Of a DNA stretch of 64,000 bases, positions 10,277 through 18,780 are shown piece after piece. The translations under genes and the position numbers were made by a program. Within the stretch, counting starts at the first letter, position 1, and every line of letters starts with the position of its first letter. The DNA lies in NCBI RefSeq assembly GCF_020966755.1, contig NZ_JAJKFT010000002.1:124001-188000 (forward strand), in the 5' to 3' direction. The notes under the pieces are model-generated. The model saw only the letters and a program-made list of their open reading frames with translations. It was not told the origin of the DNA and did not search any database. This DNA is from Blastopirellula sediminis (GTDB lineage: Bacteria > Planctomycetota > Planctomycetia > Pirellulales > Pirellulaceae).

Positions 10277-11482
10277 TTATGACATCATCCGTCGGCGAAG
10301 CAGATCGAGAACTTGTTTCGCTGCTCGCGGGCGATGGATCTCGGGATGTCCCAGCGTTTGCGACGATTCGCTGACCACACCCTTCGCGTCAGCGACGGCG
10401 AAGCTATAGGCGCCGCTCTCGTCGATTGGGCCGATTGCTAAACCGTAGTCGGTACCGAACTCTTCCCGTACTTTGCTGGCCGCCTGTTCGACAACGGCCG
10501 TCTCACCAACGGACGCTTCACCGGCGTAGACGCTAAGCGCTTGCAAACTCGGCGTGATTCGTCCTCCGGCGAAAGAGGCATTAGCGGCCGGCGATTCGGT
10601 GAGCGACAAAGCGATCAACCCGGCGGTCGCCGATTCGCAGCAAGCGACCGTCTGACCGGCGGCTGTTAACATGCGGCCGACGGCGTCTTGCAGTTCGTCG
10701 CCGGTTTCTCCGAAGACGAGCGGCCCCAGAATCGTACGGATCTCATCAAGCGTCGGCTGCGCCTGGGCCAGGCACTCGACGTCATCTTTGCCATTGGTAG
10801 TGACGCGCAGCGTAATAGTCGCTTGGTGAACGGTGATGCCGACCTGCGGCTCGCGGCCGCGGCGGATCATATCGGGCAGCATCTCTTCCAGTCGACTTTC
10901 GCCGACGCCGAAGCACTTCAGCTCATAGTGACGAATCAAATTGGCCGGCGCCGCCGACGTTCCGCCGATCGCCCCTTTCACCGTCTGCGTCCACATCTCT
11001 TTCAGTTCGATCGGCACCCCGGGAAGGGCGAAGAGGCGAACGGTGCGGCCGTTGCGTTCTAAGGTGAGGTCAATACCGGGAGCGGTGCCGTTCGGGTTCG
11101 GCACGACCTGGCAGCCAGCCGGGAACATCGCCTGAACGCGGTTTCGCTCTGGCATGGTGACGCCGCGTGATGCAAATCGCCGCTCGATATGGGCCAGGCT
11201 TTCGGGGTCCAACTCCAGCGGGCGATCAAAGGCGAGCGAGAAGGCTTCGCGGGTCAGGTCGTCGGCCGTCGGACCCAAACCGCCGCTGACGACGACAATG
11301 TCGGCCCGGTCGGCGGCGATCTTCAGGCAGTCGACCAGCGAATCGAGTTCGTCGGCGGCGGTGGTATGAAAACCGACGGCGATGCCGAGATTGCCTAGCT
11401 CCTGGCTAAGCCACTGCGAGTTAGTATCGAGACGTTGACCGCTGGTAAGTTCGTCGCCGATCGCCACGATTTCTGCGCGCAT
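10277..11482 (-). CDS. cinA: CinA-family protein with degenerate C-terminal (PncC-like) domain
   Basis: A 401-aa protein. The N-terminal MoCF/MoeA-like domain is well conserved (EIVAIGDELTSGQRLDTNSQ, VVSGGLGPTADDLTREA, FALPGVPIELKEMW); in CinA enzymes this part hydrolyses ADP-ribose. The C-terminal domain matches the NMN-deamidase PncC in outline only. The ESCTGG motif is ESATAG (residues 283-288), the lysine of the usual YSNEAK segment is replaced (PSLQAL), and the conserved GIAGPxGG...KPVG loop is absent, reduced to GPIDESGAY. NMN deamidation is therefore doubtful. The ATG at 11482 is chosen because the longer frame adds 63 non-homologous residues. Confidence 0.85.
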   Translation of the reverse strand: MRAEIVAIGDELTSGQRLDTNSQWLSQELGNLGIAVGFHTTAADELDSLVDCLKIAADRADIVVVSGGLGPTADDLTREAFSLAFDRPLELDPESLAHIERRFASRGVTMPERNRVQAMFPAGCQVVPNPNGTAPGIDLTLERNGRTVRLFALPGVPIELKEMWTQTVKGAIGGTSAAPANLIRHYELKCFGVGESRLEEMLPDMIRRGREPQVGITVHQATITLRVTTNGKDDVECLAQAQPTLDEIRTILGPLVFGETGDELQDAVGRMLTAAGQTVACCESATAGLIALSLTESPAANASFAGGRITPSLQALSVYAGEASVGETAVVEQAASKVREEFGTDYGLAIGPIDESGAYSFAVADAKGVVSESSQTLGHPEIHRPRAAKQVLDLLRRRMMS

Positions 11483-11642
11483 GCTGGGGAAGGTCCAAAA
11501 GGGCTGGTGGTGTGTGGGGTAGAACAAGTTTCGGTCAGCGGCCCAGTTCTGACAAGTCGCCGTCAAGCGGATCGCGCTAGCTTTCGTGCGCGAAGCGGCG
11601 GAGAGAGAAGGGGCGCAATCGCGCCAATAGAGGATTCGTCCA

Positions 11643-11674
11643 AGGTTGGGCGGCTGCCCCGAACCGCCCAACCT
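11643..11674. repeat. Hairpin-forming inverted repeat
   Basis: AGGTTGGGCGG pairs perfectly with CCGCCCAACCT across a 10-base loop. It lies in the 284-bp gap between cinA and the leftward lipoprotein gene. A smaller hairpin (GCCTGAA/TTCAGGC, 11731-11747) follows nearer that gene's stop. Either may end the lipoprotein transcript, though there is no clear T tract. Confidence 0.5.
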
Positions 11675-11766
11675 AAGAGCGAAACCGCGACTCGCTTTCG
11701 TGAAATCCGCATCCAGCGGATCCCGGCGTCGCCTGAATCTTTCAGGCCCCAGGCGAAAACAAATCG

Positions 11767-12231
11767 CTATTTTTTCTTATCGCTGGTCAAAGCGAAGTGA
11801 GCCTCGTCGGTCCCATAGTCGGGGACGTCGAAGGTCAGCTCTTTACCTCTCCAGTAGCGTGCGGGGAGGTATTCCTTGACGAGAACCAACTCGGGGTTGG
11901 CCTCGTCTCGGACTTCTCCGCAAATCGAAACCGAATGAGTACCGATGACGGCGCCTTGCTTGCCATGCGGAGTCGCCAATTGATAGTTGCCGTTTTCGTC
12001 GGTAATGCAGTACGAAATCGGCCCGACGATCGCGCTCTTGCCGTCCCCTTGCGGAGAGAAGATGACTCGCGCGGTCGCCAGCGGCTGGCCGTCGAGCGTC
12101 ACTTGTCCCGAGACCGGCACGCACGCGAACGGATCTCGGCCGCAGCCGGCCAGGCTCGCCGCCAATAACACCAGGCTGCAAACGCCCGCCTTGGAGTAGG
12201 ACGACGTGGTGGGGTATTTCAACGCTGGCAT
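11767..12231 (-). CDS. Lipoprotein with carboxypeptidase-regulatory-like fold
   Basis: A 154-aa predicted lipoprotein. The signal peptide ends in the lipobox LAG-C30. The rest is one beta-sandwich of the transthyretin/carboxypeptidase-regulatory type: VSGQVTLDGQPLATARVIF, DENGNYQLATPHGKQGA, then a closing FALTSDKK. Such proteins are common partners of DUF1559 pilin-like proteins in planctomycetes; the function is unknown. The ATG at 12231 overlaps the TAA of the upstream DUF1559 gene (TAATG) and has AGGAG 7 bases upstream, so translation is coupled. A second such pair is at 25445-26866. Confidence 0.82.
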   Translation of the reverse strand: MPALKYPTTSSYSKAGVCSLVLLAASLAGCGRDPFACVPVSGQVTLDGQPLATARVIFSPQGDGKSAIVGPISYCITDENGNYQLATPHGKQGAVIGTHSVSICGEVRDEANPELVLVKEYLPARYWRGKELTFDVPDYGTDEAHFALTSDKKK

Positions 12232-13211
12232 TACCATTCTCCTACCACTTCGCCATCGGCTCGTCGCGCCAAAGCGGCGACCGTTTCCCAACTGGTGTTC
12301 TCGCTGAGGAAATGAACCGAACCGTCGACCAGGGTTACGTTGACGCCGCCGACATGTTGACTGCTCGCGACATCTTGCACTAGCGATTTGCCGGTCGGCA
12401 AATTGATCGGACGTGTCGTCGCGGTCGTCGCCGAACTCGCAAAGGAGCAGTGGTTGTGTTGGAACGATCCGCCGGTGGCGATCTTCGGTGCGCCGATCCA
12501 GATCGCGCCGCCAGACGGACTGCTGCTGGTCAGCGACGACTTGCGAACGCCGTCTCGCTCCGACAGGTAGATCGTGTTCGACGTACCGTCGGTAAAGTCG
12601 CGGAAGCGGAAGCTGGTGTGCAGCGCCGAAGCGCCGTTGCCATAGGAACCGCCAGTGGGACGAGCCAGACCGGTGCCGTGGTTGGCGACGTAGTTCGACT
12701 TCGCCATTCGCTGGTCGTCCGGAAGACCGCCGCGCGGCAAATAGAATCCGTCGTAGTAATAAGGATTCAGCGACGGGCTCGGATCAGACGGGCACTCGTA
12801 AGCCGAGATCGAAACTTGCGCGTTAGGCGCCGACCAAACTGGAATCGATTCCAGCGCGTCGTGCAGTCCGTTCTGTTCCATGAAAGGAAGAATGAACGTT
12901 CCCCAGCCGTAACCGTTGGCCCATTTGCTGAAGGGAAACCACGACGAAGTTGCGCCAGTGGTGGCGGACGAATCGGGATGCAACAAGCCCGGCGGGAAGA
13001 CTTGATGGGTATCGTGATAGTTGTGCAGGGCCAGACCCATCTGCTTCATGTTGTTGGTGCAGCTCATACGACGAGCCGCTTCGCGGGCCTGTTGGACGGC
13101 CGGCAAAAGGAGCGCAATAAGTACGCCGATAATCGCAATCACGACTAATAGTTCGACCAGCGTAAAGCCGAAGCGTTTGCGCCGGGGAGTCGCTAGGACC
13201 TGAATCGCCAT
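12231..13211 (-). CDS. DUF1559 pilin-like (type II secretion pseudopilin fold) protein
   Basis: A 326-aa protein with a class III prepilin leader: basic residues, then the prepilin peptidase site G15|F16 with Glu at mature position 5 (GFTLVELL), then a hydrophobic helix and [15 protein letters not shown]. The body is the DUF1559/SBP_bac_10 domain with [29 protein letters not shown] and the C-terminal [12 protein letters not shown] 'H-X9-DG' motif. Planctomycetes encode many of these; their role (surface fibre or substrate-binding pseudopilin) is not settled. The ATG at 13211 has GGAG 8 bases upstream; the longer frame to 13364 is rejected. It is translationally coupled to the downstream lipoprotein. 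Confidence 0.93.
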   Translation of the reverse strand: MAIQVLATPRRKRFGFTLVELLVVIAIIGVLIALLLPAVQQAREAARRMSCTNNMKQMGLALHNYHDTHQVFPPGLLHPDSSATTGATSSWFPFSKWANGYGWGTFILPFMEQNGLHDALESIPVWSAPNAQVSISAYECPSDPSPSLNPYYYDGFYLPRGGLPDDQRMAKSNYVANHGTGLARPTGGSYGNGASALHTSFRFRDFTDGTSNTIYLSERDGVRKSSLTSSSPSGGAIWIGAPKIATGGSFQHNHCSFASSATTATTRPINLPTGKSLVQDVASSQHVGGVNVTLVDGSVHFLSENTSWETVAALARRADGEVVGEW

Positions 13212-13391
13212 AGAAGATTCTCCAGTAACGGTAAGGATAAAAGTTCTCGGCGGGGCTTGAGCCAAAGGTAAAAAAGGGGATGGCATGTTTGGGGGCTCAA
13301 GTGCACGTAAAACGTTTTGGAATTGCTGAAATGATCCTAAATTTTGGTGACATTGGAACCGCAAACTGCGAATTATGCGGACTGCCGAACG

Positions 13392-14615
13392 TTAACTGCG
13401 CGGTTCCACGAACTCGCTCATAATCGTGCTTCCGTACAAGGGATACTCAACCCGTAAACGCCAACATTGGTAGTCGCTAAGATCGAATCCGGAGTGGTCG
13501 GCGACGTGGCGGACCATCTCCGGGTAGTCGGGGAATTCTTTAATCGCCGGCGGCGGACCTTGGCCGAGACATTCGAAGTCCATTCGGCAGGGCAACGTCC
13601 GCTCGATGCCTGGCGGCGCAGCGCGATCGCTGGCTGAACTGCCGACCATGGCCGACGCCTGGGCGATCCAGTCGTCGGCGAAGCCCGGCTCAATGAATTC
13701 ATCCGCAATGTAAACCTTCACCGGCAGGTCGATATGGAGCCGCGTTGCGAATTGACCTTCGCGACCTGCCGGATGCGGAATGTTGTAGTAGCGCGTTCCA
13801 AAGTAGTGCGACGATTCGCCGGTAGCGCCGATCGCGCCGTTCAGCAGGTTGCCGTAGATCCAACCAGATTCGCCGTGGATCATTTCGCACTGTGCGTCGC
13901 GCGAAGTGCAGAAGTCAGAGAGACGGTACCCGTCGATCTCTTCATTGCCGTAAACGTTCGTTCGCTCGATGTTCGAGTGGTAACTGACCCCATCTTCCAA
14001 TTGTCGAAAGACGCGCGATTGATAGATGTTGATCCGCTCCGTTTCTCGCAGCAAACGCAGATTGGAGACGCCGCCGATGCAGATCGCTTCGACCTTATCG
14101 GGATCGCTGGCCAGGCGTCGCACAAACGAACTGCGCAATAGCAGTCCCGCTTGTACGCCCAGCATGTGGCTCATTCCGCGAAAGACGTTGCGGCGGTGCT
14201 GCAACTCTTTGGCGTGCCATTGCTCTCCTTTGCCGGCGGCGGAGACCATGGTGTTAAAACAGACGCGATCGCCGGCATGCCGCGCGACGAGCGATTCAAA
14301 CTGCTCATGCGCGGCCAACAGCGGCGTAGTAAGGTCGGAGCTAACGCCTAGCGACTGGGCGCCTTGCACAAAGCGTTCGATCGAAACTCGGGAGGGAACG
14401 TTGGCGGCGTTTTCCAGCGGATCGGTCGACTCGGCTACTTTCACCAACTGCCAGGCGAGCGTCCGATCAAGACCGAGCATCCGTTCCAAGTCGCCGGACT
14501 TCTTGATTCCGCCCAATGCTCGCATCACCCCCGCCAACGGTTGCTGCAACCGCTCCAGAATCTGGGCCGATTCGGAGAGGAAGTCGGGCGACTTTTTGGG
14601 GCTGGCGGCTTTCAC
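13392..14615 (-). CDS. Conserved hypothetical protein, 407 aa
   Basis: A soluble 407-aa protein without signal peptide or membrane helix. Residues about 10-80 are helical and include DLERMLGLDRTLAWQLVKVAES, which looks like a helix-turn-helix or sigma-like helical bundle, but I cannot assign it. The central and C-terminal parts are mixed alpha/beta (GVSNLRLLRETERINIYQS, SGWIYGNLLNGAIGATGESSH, LRVEYPLYGSTIMSEFVEP). Base use is like its neighbours. It stands alone, 180 bp downstream of the DUF1559 start on the same strand. It may be a regulator, but this is a guess. Confidence 0.6.
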   Translation of the reverse strand: MKAASPKKSPDFLSESAQILERLQQPLAGVMRALGGIKKSGDLERMLGLDRTLAWQLVKVAESTDPLENAANVPSRVSIERFVQGAQSLGVSSDLTTPLLAAHEQFESLVARHAGDRVCFNTMVSAAGKGEQWHAKELQHRRNVFRGMSHMLGVQAGLLLRSSFVRRLASDPDKVEAICIGGVSNLRLLRETERINIYQSRVFRQLEDGVSYHSNIERTNVYGNEEIDGYRLSDFCTSRDAQCEMIHGESGWIYGNLLNGAIGATGESSHYFGTRYYNIPHPAGREGQFATRLHIDLPVKVYIADEFIEPGFADDWIAQASAMVGSSASDRAAPPGIERTLPCRMDFECLGQGPPPAIKEFPDYPEMVRHVADHSGFDLSDYQCWRLRVEYPLYGSTIMSEFVEPRS

Positions 14616-14675
14616 GACGTTGACTTTGGAAGCTAGACGTTCATCGGATGAAGGATTGGCGATACTCGGTTCGTA

Positions 14676-16103
14676 CTACGGCGTCGGCGATTTCTCTTGG
14701 TCGTATTGCTTGCGGATTGACAGCAGTTCAGGAACGAACTTCTTGTCTTCGGGACGCAGGAAATAGGGGTCCGCCATCTTTCCAGCGGGATCAATCAGCG
14801 CAAATCGAGGGAAGCCTTTCAGTTGATAGTCAGCGAAGAATTGCCGCGACTTCGCATCGTTGACCCGTAACAAGACGCCTCCCAATCCACGCTCTTTGAC
14901 GAATTCGCGCCATGTCTCGTGCGCGTCGTCGTAGTCGCAGTTCATCGAAACGATGACGATTCCCGAGTCGGCCAGTTCTTCTTCCGCTTTGTGGAGGTAC
15001 GGAAACTGCTTGATGCAGGGTCCGCACGCCATGTTCCAAAAGTCGAGCAGGACGAATTTGCCGCGCAGATCCGTGAGCGAAACCAGCTTGCCGTTAACGT
15101 CTTCAAACGCAAACTCCGCCGCCGGTTGGCCGACCGCGATCGTAGCGTATGACGCTTCGAGCTCCTCGAATTCCTTCACGATGCGCTCCCAGTTGGCGCG
15201 ATCGCGCTCGCCGCTCACAAATCGCTCCAGCGGCAGCAGACGTGGTCGCCAAGGAGTGCGAAACCAGCGCCGCATGTTCATCTCGTGGTCGAGGAGGAAG
15301 ACGACGAACTTGCTCTGCATCCACGCGTCGCTACCCCACGTTACGCGCGCCGTTTCCAGATGGTCGGCGTCGGCGAAGAGTCCCGCCTCGGCGAACGCGG
15401 CCGTTAGCGCGAGATATTGGTACTGCCATTCGATTTGACCGGCGAAGGCGCCGCTTCGCGGTGGATTGGCGTAGATCGCTTGCAGCTGTTGCAAATAGGG
15501 GGCTCCACCTTCCGCTTCGAGCGCTTTCAGTCGGTTGTAGGCTAGGCCGCGCTGAGCGATTTCGAGGATCAATTGGCGAAACGCCTCAGGAGTCGCTTCC
15601 TCGTCGGCGCCCACTTTCAGATCTTCTTGCAGATGGGCGAGGAACGACGCGGCACGCTCCGAATCGCCGCTTTGATTTTTGAGGATAAGTTCCATCCGCA
15701 GGAGCGGCATCTGCTTCAACACGATGGAGTTCTCGAGGGCAAGGTCGCCGGTATGCTCCACTTTTCCGCTGGCGACTTCTACGGCCAGCTTCGCCGCCGG
15801 CTCCAGATAGATCGGCAGCGTCGCAATTCGCTTGCGACCATCGAAAAAGACGAGCTCCTGCACCATCGGCTGCGGAATCGTCGCTTGCAACTCAAAGCTT
15901 CCCGCGGCGCCGGCGTCGCTTTGGGCGAACGGCATCGGGACCGACATGGTCGGCGAACAGAGCAGGACATGCGTGAACGGCTTGGAAAGGCTGCCGGAAA
16001 TATGAACCGGCTCTGGTTCCGCGGCGAAGCCAGTCGCTTCCATCGTGAGGAGCCCGTAAAGAAAGGCGAACCACAGGGACGTACGGAACAGAAGGGTCGG
16101 CAT
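14676..16103 (-). CDS. TlpA-like thioredoxin-domain exported protein
   Basis: A 475-aa protein with a signal peptide (about residues 1-28, ending near FAAEPEP). The first 330 residues are a beta-sandwich DUF4369-like region followed by helices. The last 140 residues are a thioredoxin fold of the TlpA/ResA type: VGQPAAEFAFEDVNGKLVSL, FVLLDFWNMACGPCIKQFP with the redox motif CGPC, then YQLKGFPRFALIDPAGK containing the cis-proline. It likely reduces disulfides in the periplasm, relevant in a lineage with Cys-rich surface proteins and many c-type cytochromes. The start at 16103 is chosen because the upstream 35 codons precede the signal peptide and lack similarity. Confidence 0.82.
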   Translation of the reverse strand: MPTLLFRTSLWFAFLYGLLTMEATGFAAEPEPVHISGSLSKPFTHVLLCSPTMSVPMPFAQSDAGAAGSFELQATIPQPMVQELVFFDGRKRIATLPIYLEPAAKLAVEVASGKVEHTGDLALENSIVLKQMPLLRMELILKNQSGDSERAASFLAHLQEDLKVGADEEATPEAFRQLILEIAQRGLAYNRLKALEAEGGAPYLQQLQAIYANPPRSGAFAGQIEWQYQYLALTAAFAEAGLFADADHLETARVTWGSDAWMQSKFVVFLLDHEMNMRRWFRTPWRPRLLPLERFVSGERDRANWERIVKEFEELEASYATIAVGQPAAEFAFEDVNGKLVSLTDLRGKFVLLDFWNMACGPCIKQFPYLHKAEEELADSGIVIVSMNCDYDDAHETWREFVKERGLGGVLLRVNDAKSRQFFADYQLKGFPRFALIDPAGKMADPYFLRPEDKKFVPELLSIRKQYDQEKSPTP

Positions 16104-16631
16104 AGCCAGGACTCGAGTTTTCAGGAAGAGAGCGGCGATCGACCCTGGAGGGAATCGAGCCGTGGGAAGCTCAAAAGCGTATCCAGCTCCGCAGAGCGTT
16201 GGGCTCAATATCTGTTTTTAAAAACAACTTGTAAATACGCGATTCAAGAAATTGTTCCCCTTTTTTCTGAGAGATCGGGCGGTACGGCTAGAGGGAAGAC
16301 GCTTCTCCTCAAAGGTCCGATAGCTGCGCGATTTACGGCATCGAACAGCTCTCGGACGTCGGTGCGGCTCACCGCCGTGGGAATGTGTTGAAGCGAGATC
16401 GGCCGCTTGTGGATCCCAAAGAGGAGGTAAAGTCGCGTGTGATCTCCCAGGCTTGCCTGCTTCGCCGTCACTCCCAACCGGCAAAGCTTCGCGAGGCGGT
16501 AGGATGCTCCGTCCTTCTGGGGAAAGAGAACGTTTGGGCGCTAATTTCGTTTTCTACGCTCTGGTCGGCTGCCGAAGTTAACCCCAAGCGACCATGACGA
16601 ACCGACCTGACTCTCTCCGCAAGCGACCGGC
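16104..16631. other. 528-bp gene-poor spacer between divergent genes
   Basis: This stretch lies between divergently transcribed genes and should contain both promoters. It is AT-richer near 16210-16260. Short frames on the minus strand (for example 16244-16477, about 77 codons) have no good start or ribosome site and I do not call them. No RNA gene or repeat was recognised. Confidence 0.5.
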
Positions 16632-17462
16632 ATGAAGTCACTGATTGAGGAAATCCAAGCTGGCGGCGATGCGCGACGCGCGTTCGATGCGGCGGTCGCA
16701 CGCGTGAAGGACGACCTGCCGTCTCTCTTAAACAGCTTGCAGCATGGGGAGTCGCTCGATCTGATCGACACCCTGCGGACGCTTCAGCCTGATCCGATGA
16801 CCGAAGGTTTGACGGCGCCGATGCGAGCTTGCCGGCAAGGTTGTTCGGCCTGTTGTTTCACGGTTGCGATCGACGTCACGCCGGTCGAAGCGATCGCCGC
16901 CGCCGAGTACATCCAGCAGTGCCTCTCAACGGCCCAGGTCGACGCGATCCGCGACCGTCTTAAAAAGCTCTCGATGCGCCGCGCGATGATGACTCGCGAG
17001 GAGACGCAAACCAAACGCCTCGGTTGCGGGCTGCTCGGGATGGACGGCGCTTGCATGGTCTACCCGGCGCGACCCTTGGTCTGCGCCGGCGTTCATTCGT
17101 TCAATCAAGAGGCGTGCGAATCGGCCGCCGAGTTGGTCGCTCTGGAGCAAGCCGACGGCAAGGTGCCGATCGATCGGGCGGCGAAGGCGTCGACGATGGG
17201 AGTCTCCGGCGCTTTGCAGCGAGCCCTGGTCGAGCGCGGGCTCGACGGCAATCTGTACGAACTCAATTCCGCCGTGTTGTGTGCGCTGAATGCGCCCAAC
17301 GCCTGGCAGCGCTACCTGGGGAAGGAAGACCTGTTCGCCTCGGCGCATTGCACCGAGGCGCACTCGTGGCCTCGTTTGGCTCGAACCGACGCAGCCCATA
17401 GCAGCGTCGTGAAGAAGCCGAATTTCTTGAAACGATCGCGTCAGCGATCAGCGCGACGTTAG
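16632..17462 (+). CDS. YkgJ-family cysteine-cluster protein
   Basis: A 276-aa protein of the YkgJ/CxxCxxCC family, thought to bind zinc or an iron-sulfur cluster. The N-terminal cluster is C-RQG-C-SA-CC near residue 68-75. The second half of the site is CGLLGMDGACMVYPARPLVC near residues 131-150, with the family's YPxRPxxC pattern. It is longer than the usual 100-200 residues because of a helical C-terminal extension ending in a basic tail. The role in this family is unproven. It converges on the sugar-isomerase gene, with a family B repeat between them. Confidence 0.85.
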   Translation: MKSLIEEIQAGGDARRAFDAAVARVKDDLPSLLNSLQHGESLDLIDTLRTLQPDPMTEGLTAPMRACRQGCSACCFTVAIDVTPVEAIAAAEYIQQCLSTAQVDAIRDRLKKLSMRRAMMTREETQTKRLGCGLLGMDGACMVYPARPLVCAGVHSFNQEACESAAELVALEQADGKVPIDRAAKASTMGVSGALQRALVERGLDGNLYELNSAVLCALNAPNAWQRYLGKEDLFASAHCTEAHSWPRLARTDAAHSSVVKKPNFLKRSRQRSARR

Positions 17463-17529
17463 TCGAAATGTTACTCCTTGGTGCCATGCTCTTGCGGCGT
17501 CTTCGCCGGATGAGCATGTCTTCAGTGAC

Positions 17530-17651
17530 GTAGGGTGGGTGGAGCAAGCGCGAAAAGCGAGCGATTTACTCGTTCAACATTGCTCGCTTGCGCAACCCAC
17601 CTTTCGCTTGCAATCGTATTGTTGGGTTTCGCTGCGCTGCACCCAACCTAC
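17530..17651. repeat. Intergenic repeat element, family B, copy 1
   Basis: A 122-bp element bounded by GTAGGGTGGGTGG and CCCAACCTAC. It contains inner inverted segments GAGCAAGCGCGAAAAGCGAGC / TGCTCGCTTGCGC and GTTGGGTTTCGC / GCACCCAAC. Its reverse complement matches 50754-50874 along nearly the whole length. Both copies lie between convergent genes. Confidence 0.85.
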
Positions 17652-17671
17652 GACTGACTGACGTTCAATAG

Positions 17672-18595
17672 CTAAACGTCGCACAGCTGCACCGCCGCTT
17701 CCAGCGATGCGACCATGTCTTTGTTCTTCGGAATGAATTCCTGACCGACGAAACCTTGGTAGCCGGTCGCGACGATCGCCTTCATGATCGCCGGGTAGTT
17801 CAGCTCTTGCTCGTCGTCCAGTTCGTTGCGCCCCGGCACGCCGGCGGTGTGGTAGTGGCCGACGTAATCTTTGAACTGGTTGATCCGGACGATCACATCC
17901 CCTTCCATGATCTGCGTGTGGTAGATGTCGAACAGGATCTTCAGTCGCGGCGAACCAATCGCGTCGCAGATGTCGACCGCCCATTCGATCTTGTCGCATT
18001 GATAGCCGGGGTGCCCCTTCATCTCGACGTCAACGCGGGTGTTGAGCGGTTCGATGCAAACGTTGACCCCCCGCTTCTCAGCCAGGCCCATGATCGTCTT
18101 CAGCCCGGCGATCATGTTCTTCTTCCCTTCTTCGTCGGTCAGTTCGCCTCGCATGCCGCTGAAGGTAATGACCGCGGGGAAGTTGGCGTCGGCCGTCGCG
18201 TTGATGTTCTTGGTCAGGATCTCGCGGCACATCTCATGATTGGCCGGATCGTTCCAACCTTTGACGAAGCCGTGCGAACTGGTGATCGCGCAGACGAGTC
18301 CATGTTTCTGCAGCACCGGGAAGTCTTTCGGCTGAACCAACTCGACCGACTTCAGGCCCAGCCGCTTGGCGTGCCCGCACAGTTCGTCCAGCGACATCGG
18401 CTTGTAGCACCACGGTACGACCGACTGGTTGATCCGGCCGTTTTTGACGCCGACCGTCTGCTGCGCGTCTTCGGCCTGGGCGCGACCGCCCAGCGAACTG
18501 GCGGCGACTCCTGTTACGGCGCCGGCCACGCCGGCGGCCAGTAGTGATCGGCGGGAATAACGTGCTCGCGACTCGTCACTGGAGGGGGAGTTCAT
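17672..18595 (-). CDS. Tat-exported sugar phosphate isomerase/epimerase (hydroxypyruvate-isomerase-like)
   Basis: A 307-aa protein. The N-terminus carries a twin-arginine signal (SRRSLLAAG, Arg 15-16) followed by a hydrophobic Ala/Gly stretch ending at about AQAEDA. The rest is an AP-endonuclease-2/xylose-isomerase-like TIM barrel. Putative metal ligands are the Glu of CIEPLNTR, the Asp of ILFDIYHTQ, the His of DYVGHYHTAG and the Glu of GFVGQEFIP, a set typical of hydroxypyruvate isomerase-like enzymes. The substrate is unknown. The ATG at 18595 is chosen because the longer frame would place 49 residues before the Tat motif; no Shine-Dalgarno is seen. It is divergent from murB, with 185 bp between starts. 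Confidence 0.85.
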   Translation of the reverse strand: MNSPSSDESRARYSRRSLLAAGVAGAVTGVAASSLGGRAQAEDAQQTVGVKNGRINQSVVPWCYKPMSLDELCGHAKRLGLKSVELVQPKDFPVLQKHGLVCAITSSHGFVKGWNDPANHEMCREILTKNINATADANFPAVITFSGMRGELTDEEGKKNMIAGLKTIMGLAEKRGVNVCIEPLNTRVDVEMKGHPGYQCDKIEWAVDICDAIGSPRLKILFDIYHTQIMEGDVIVRINQFKDYVGHYHTAGVPGRNELDDEQELNYPAIMKAIVATGYQGFVGQEFIPKNKDMVASLEAAVQLCDV

Positions 18596-18780
18596 AGGAG
18601 ATGTCCGATGGCTGGGTGGTGGGGTTGCGTACGTTTCTAGCCTAAACCGTTGGCACGTAAGGTGCAATTCCTGCGTCTCGAGGGGGCTTAGCGACATTGT
18701 CAACGCCGCCGGAGCCCGGTTTAATGAACCGACGGATATCACTACAGACGGAGCGATTGCAAGCTAAGGAACGACCTCTC

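Noticed and set aside
16244-16477. Minus-strand 77-codon frame in the 528-bp spacer
   Set aside because: Starts at TTG without ribosome site and has no similarity I recognise; may be a decayed gene fragment, but evidence is too weak.
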